A DNA stretch of 5,867 nucleotides from Acidobacteriaceae bacterium (GTDB lineage: Bacteria > Acidobacteriota > Terriglobia > Terriglobales > Acidobacteriaceae). The notes beneath the pieces were generated by a model, which was given only the letters and a program-made list of their open reading frames with translations, was not told where the DNA came from and ran no database searches. The stretch spans positions 1 through 5,867 of the forward strand of contig JASHUH010000255.1 of the NCBI GenBank assembly GCA_030040115.1, in the 5' to 3' direction. Shown piece by piece: positions 5,425 through 5,867 of the stretch (position 1 is its first letter; each line of letters opens with the position of its first letter). Both the position numbers and the translations under genes were made by a program.

Positions 5425-5867
5425 ATGACTACGGGTTTACGCAAAGGGCTCACCAGTTACGGCGACGCGGCTTTTTCCCTGTTCCATCGCAAGGCGTTCA
5501 TCAAGGCCTTGGGCTACTCCGACGACGCGCTGGATCGCCCCATTGTGGGGATTACCAATACCGGGAGCGATTACAACCCCTGCCACGGCAACATGGCGGA
5601 CCTCGTCGAAAGCGCCAAGCGCGGGGTTCTTCTCGCCGGCGGGCTGCCCATGGTGTTTCCCACCATCTCGATCCACGAGAGCTTTGCTTATCCCACCTCC
5701 ATGTTCCTCCGCAACCTGATGGCCATGGATACCGAGGAGATGATCCTCGCTCAGGCCATGGACGCCGTGGTGCTGATCGGCGGCTGCGACAAGACGCTGC
5801 CCGCTCAGGTAATGGCCGCGGCCAGCGTGGATCTGCCCGCCATTGTGATTCCCACGGGGCCCATGTC
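5425..5867 (+). CDS. IlvD/Edd-family dehydratase, N-terminal part, truncated by window edge
   Basis: The first 147 codons of a cytoplasmic Fe-S dehydratase (full members are about 570-600 residues). The family removes water from dihydroxy acids: dihydroxyacid dehydratase (IlvD), 6-phosphogluconate dehydratase (Edd) and aldonate dehydratases for arabinonate, xylonate and others. Visible landmarks are Cys53 in NPCHGN and Cys121 in GGCDKTLPA, both cluster ligands, with Glu85, Asp122 and Lys123 in the positions of the Mg2+ site and its carbamylated Lys. These five residues match my recollection of the L-arabinonate dehydratase of Rhizobium leguminosarum (Cys59, Glu91, Cys127, Asp128, Lys129) with a constant offset of six. 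The third Cys lies beyond the right edge. The start SYGDAAFSLFHRKAFIKALGY and the adjacent ACS permease favour a sugar-acid dehydratase over a biosynthetic IlvD. Subfamily and substrate need the missing part. Confidence 0.9.
   Translation, partial: MTTGLRKGLTSYGDAAFSLFHRKAFIKALGYSDDALDRPIVGITNTGSDYNPCHGNMADLVESAKRGVLLAGGLPMVFPTISIHESFAYPTSMFLRNLMAMDTEEMILAQAMDAVVLIGGCDKTLPAQVMAAASVDLPAIVIPTGPM

Overview
The window looks like a chromosomal piece from a moderately GC-rich (by eye near 60%) Gram-negative-type bacterium, most likely an Acidobacteriota member. The main taxonomic hint is the secreted protein at 2919-3899, which resembles an uncharacterised family I associate with soil acidobacteria. 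The mix of TTG starts, an ACS-family transporter with a sugar-acid dehydratase, and a ceramidase-like membrane protein is compatible with that. No database search was possible, so the taxonomy is inference.

Layout. Positions 1-591 (minus strand) hold the N-terminal 197 codons of a glutamine-hydrolysing asparagine synthetase (AsnB type), including the whole glutaminase active site. It is read leftward from a TTG start and runs off the left edge. A 205-base divergent spacer (592-796) contains a good sigma70-like promoter for asnB. Rightward from 797 come two overlapping genes: a 300-residue multi-pass membrane protein with the Ser/His/Asp/HxxxH signature of the alkaline ceramidase/CREST superfamily (797-1699), and a 330-residue SAM-dependent methyltransferase with an N-terminal Trm112-like zinc ribbon (1696-2688). 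The second gene starts at a TTG that overlaps the first gene's stop by four bases.

A 230-base spacer (2689-2918) carries a perfect 12-bp inverted repeat built from two TTCGCGAA palindromes exactly 40 bp apart. It is followed by a single gene for a probable exported protein of unknown function (2919-3899). A 179-base spacer (3900-4078) with a weak hairpin precedes a sugar-acid catabolic pair: an ACS-family MFS permease (4079-5389) and, 35 bases later, the start of an IlvD/Edd-family dehydratase (5425 to the right edge).

How the genes fit together. The permease and dehydratase read as uptake plus first dehydration step for an aldonic or related sugar acid. The ceramidase-like protein and the methyltransferase are probably translationally coupled and may act on one lipid or envelope substrate. 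This pair is the least conventional part of the window. I see no mobile elements, CRISPR arrays, tRNA or rRNA genes.
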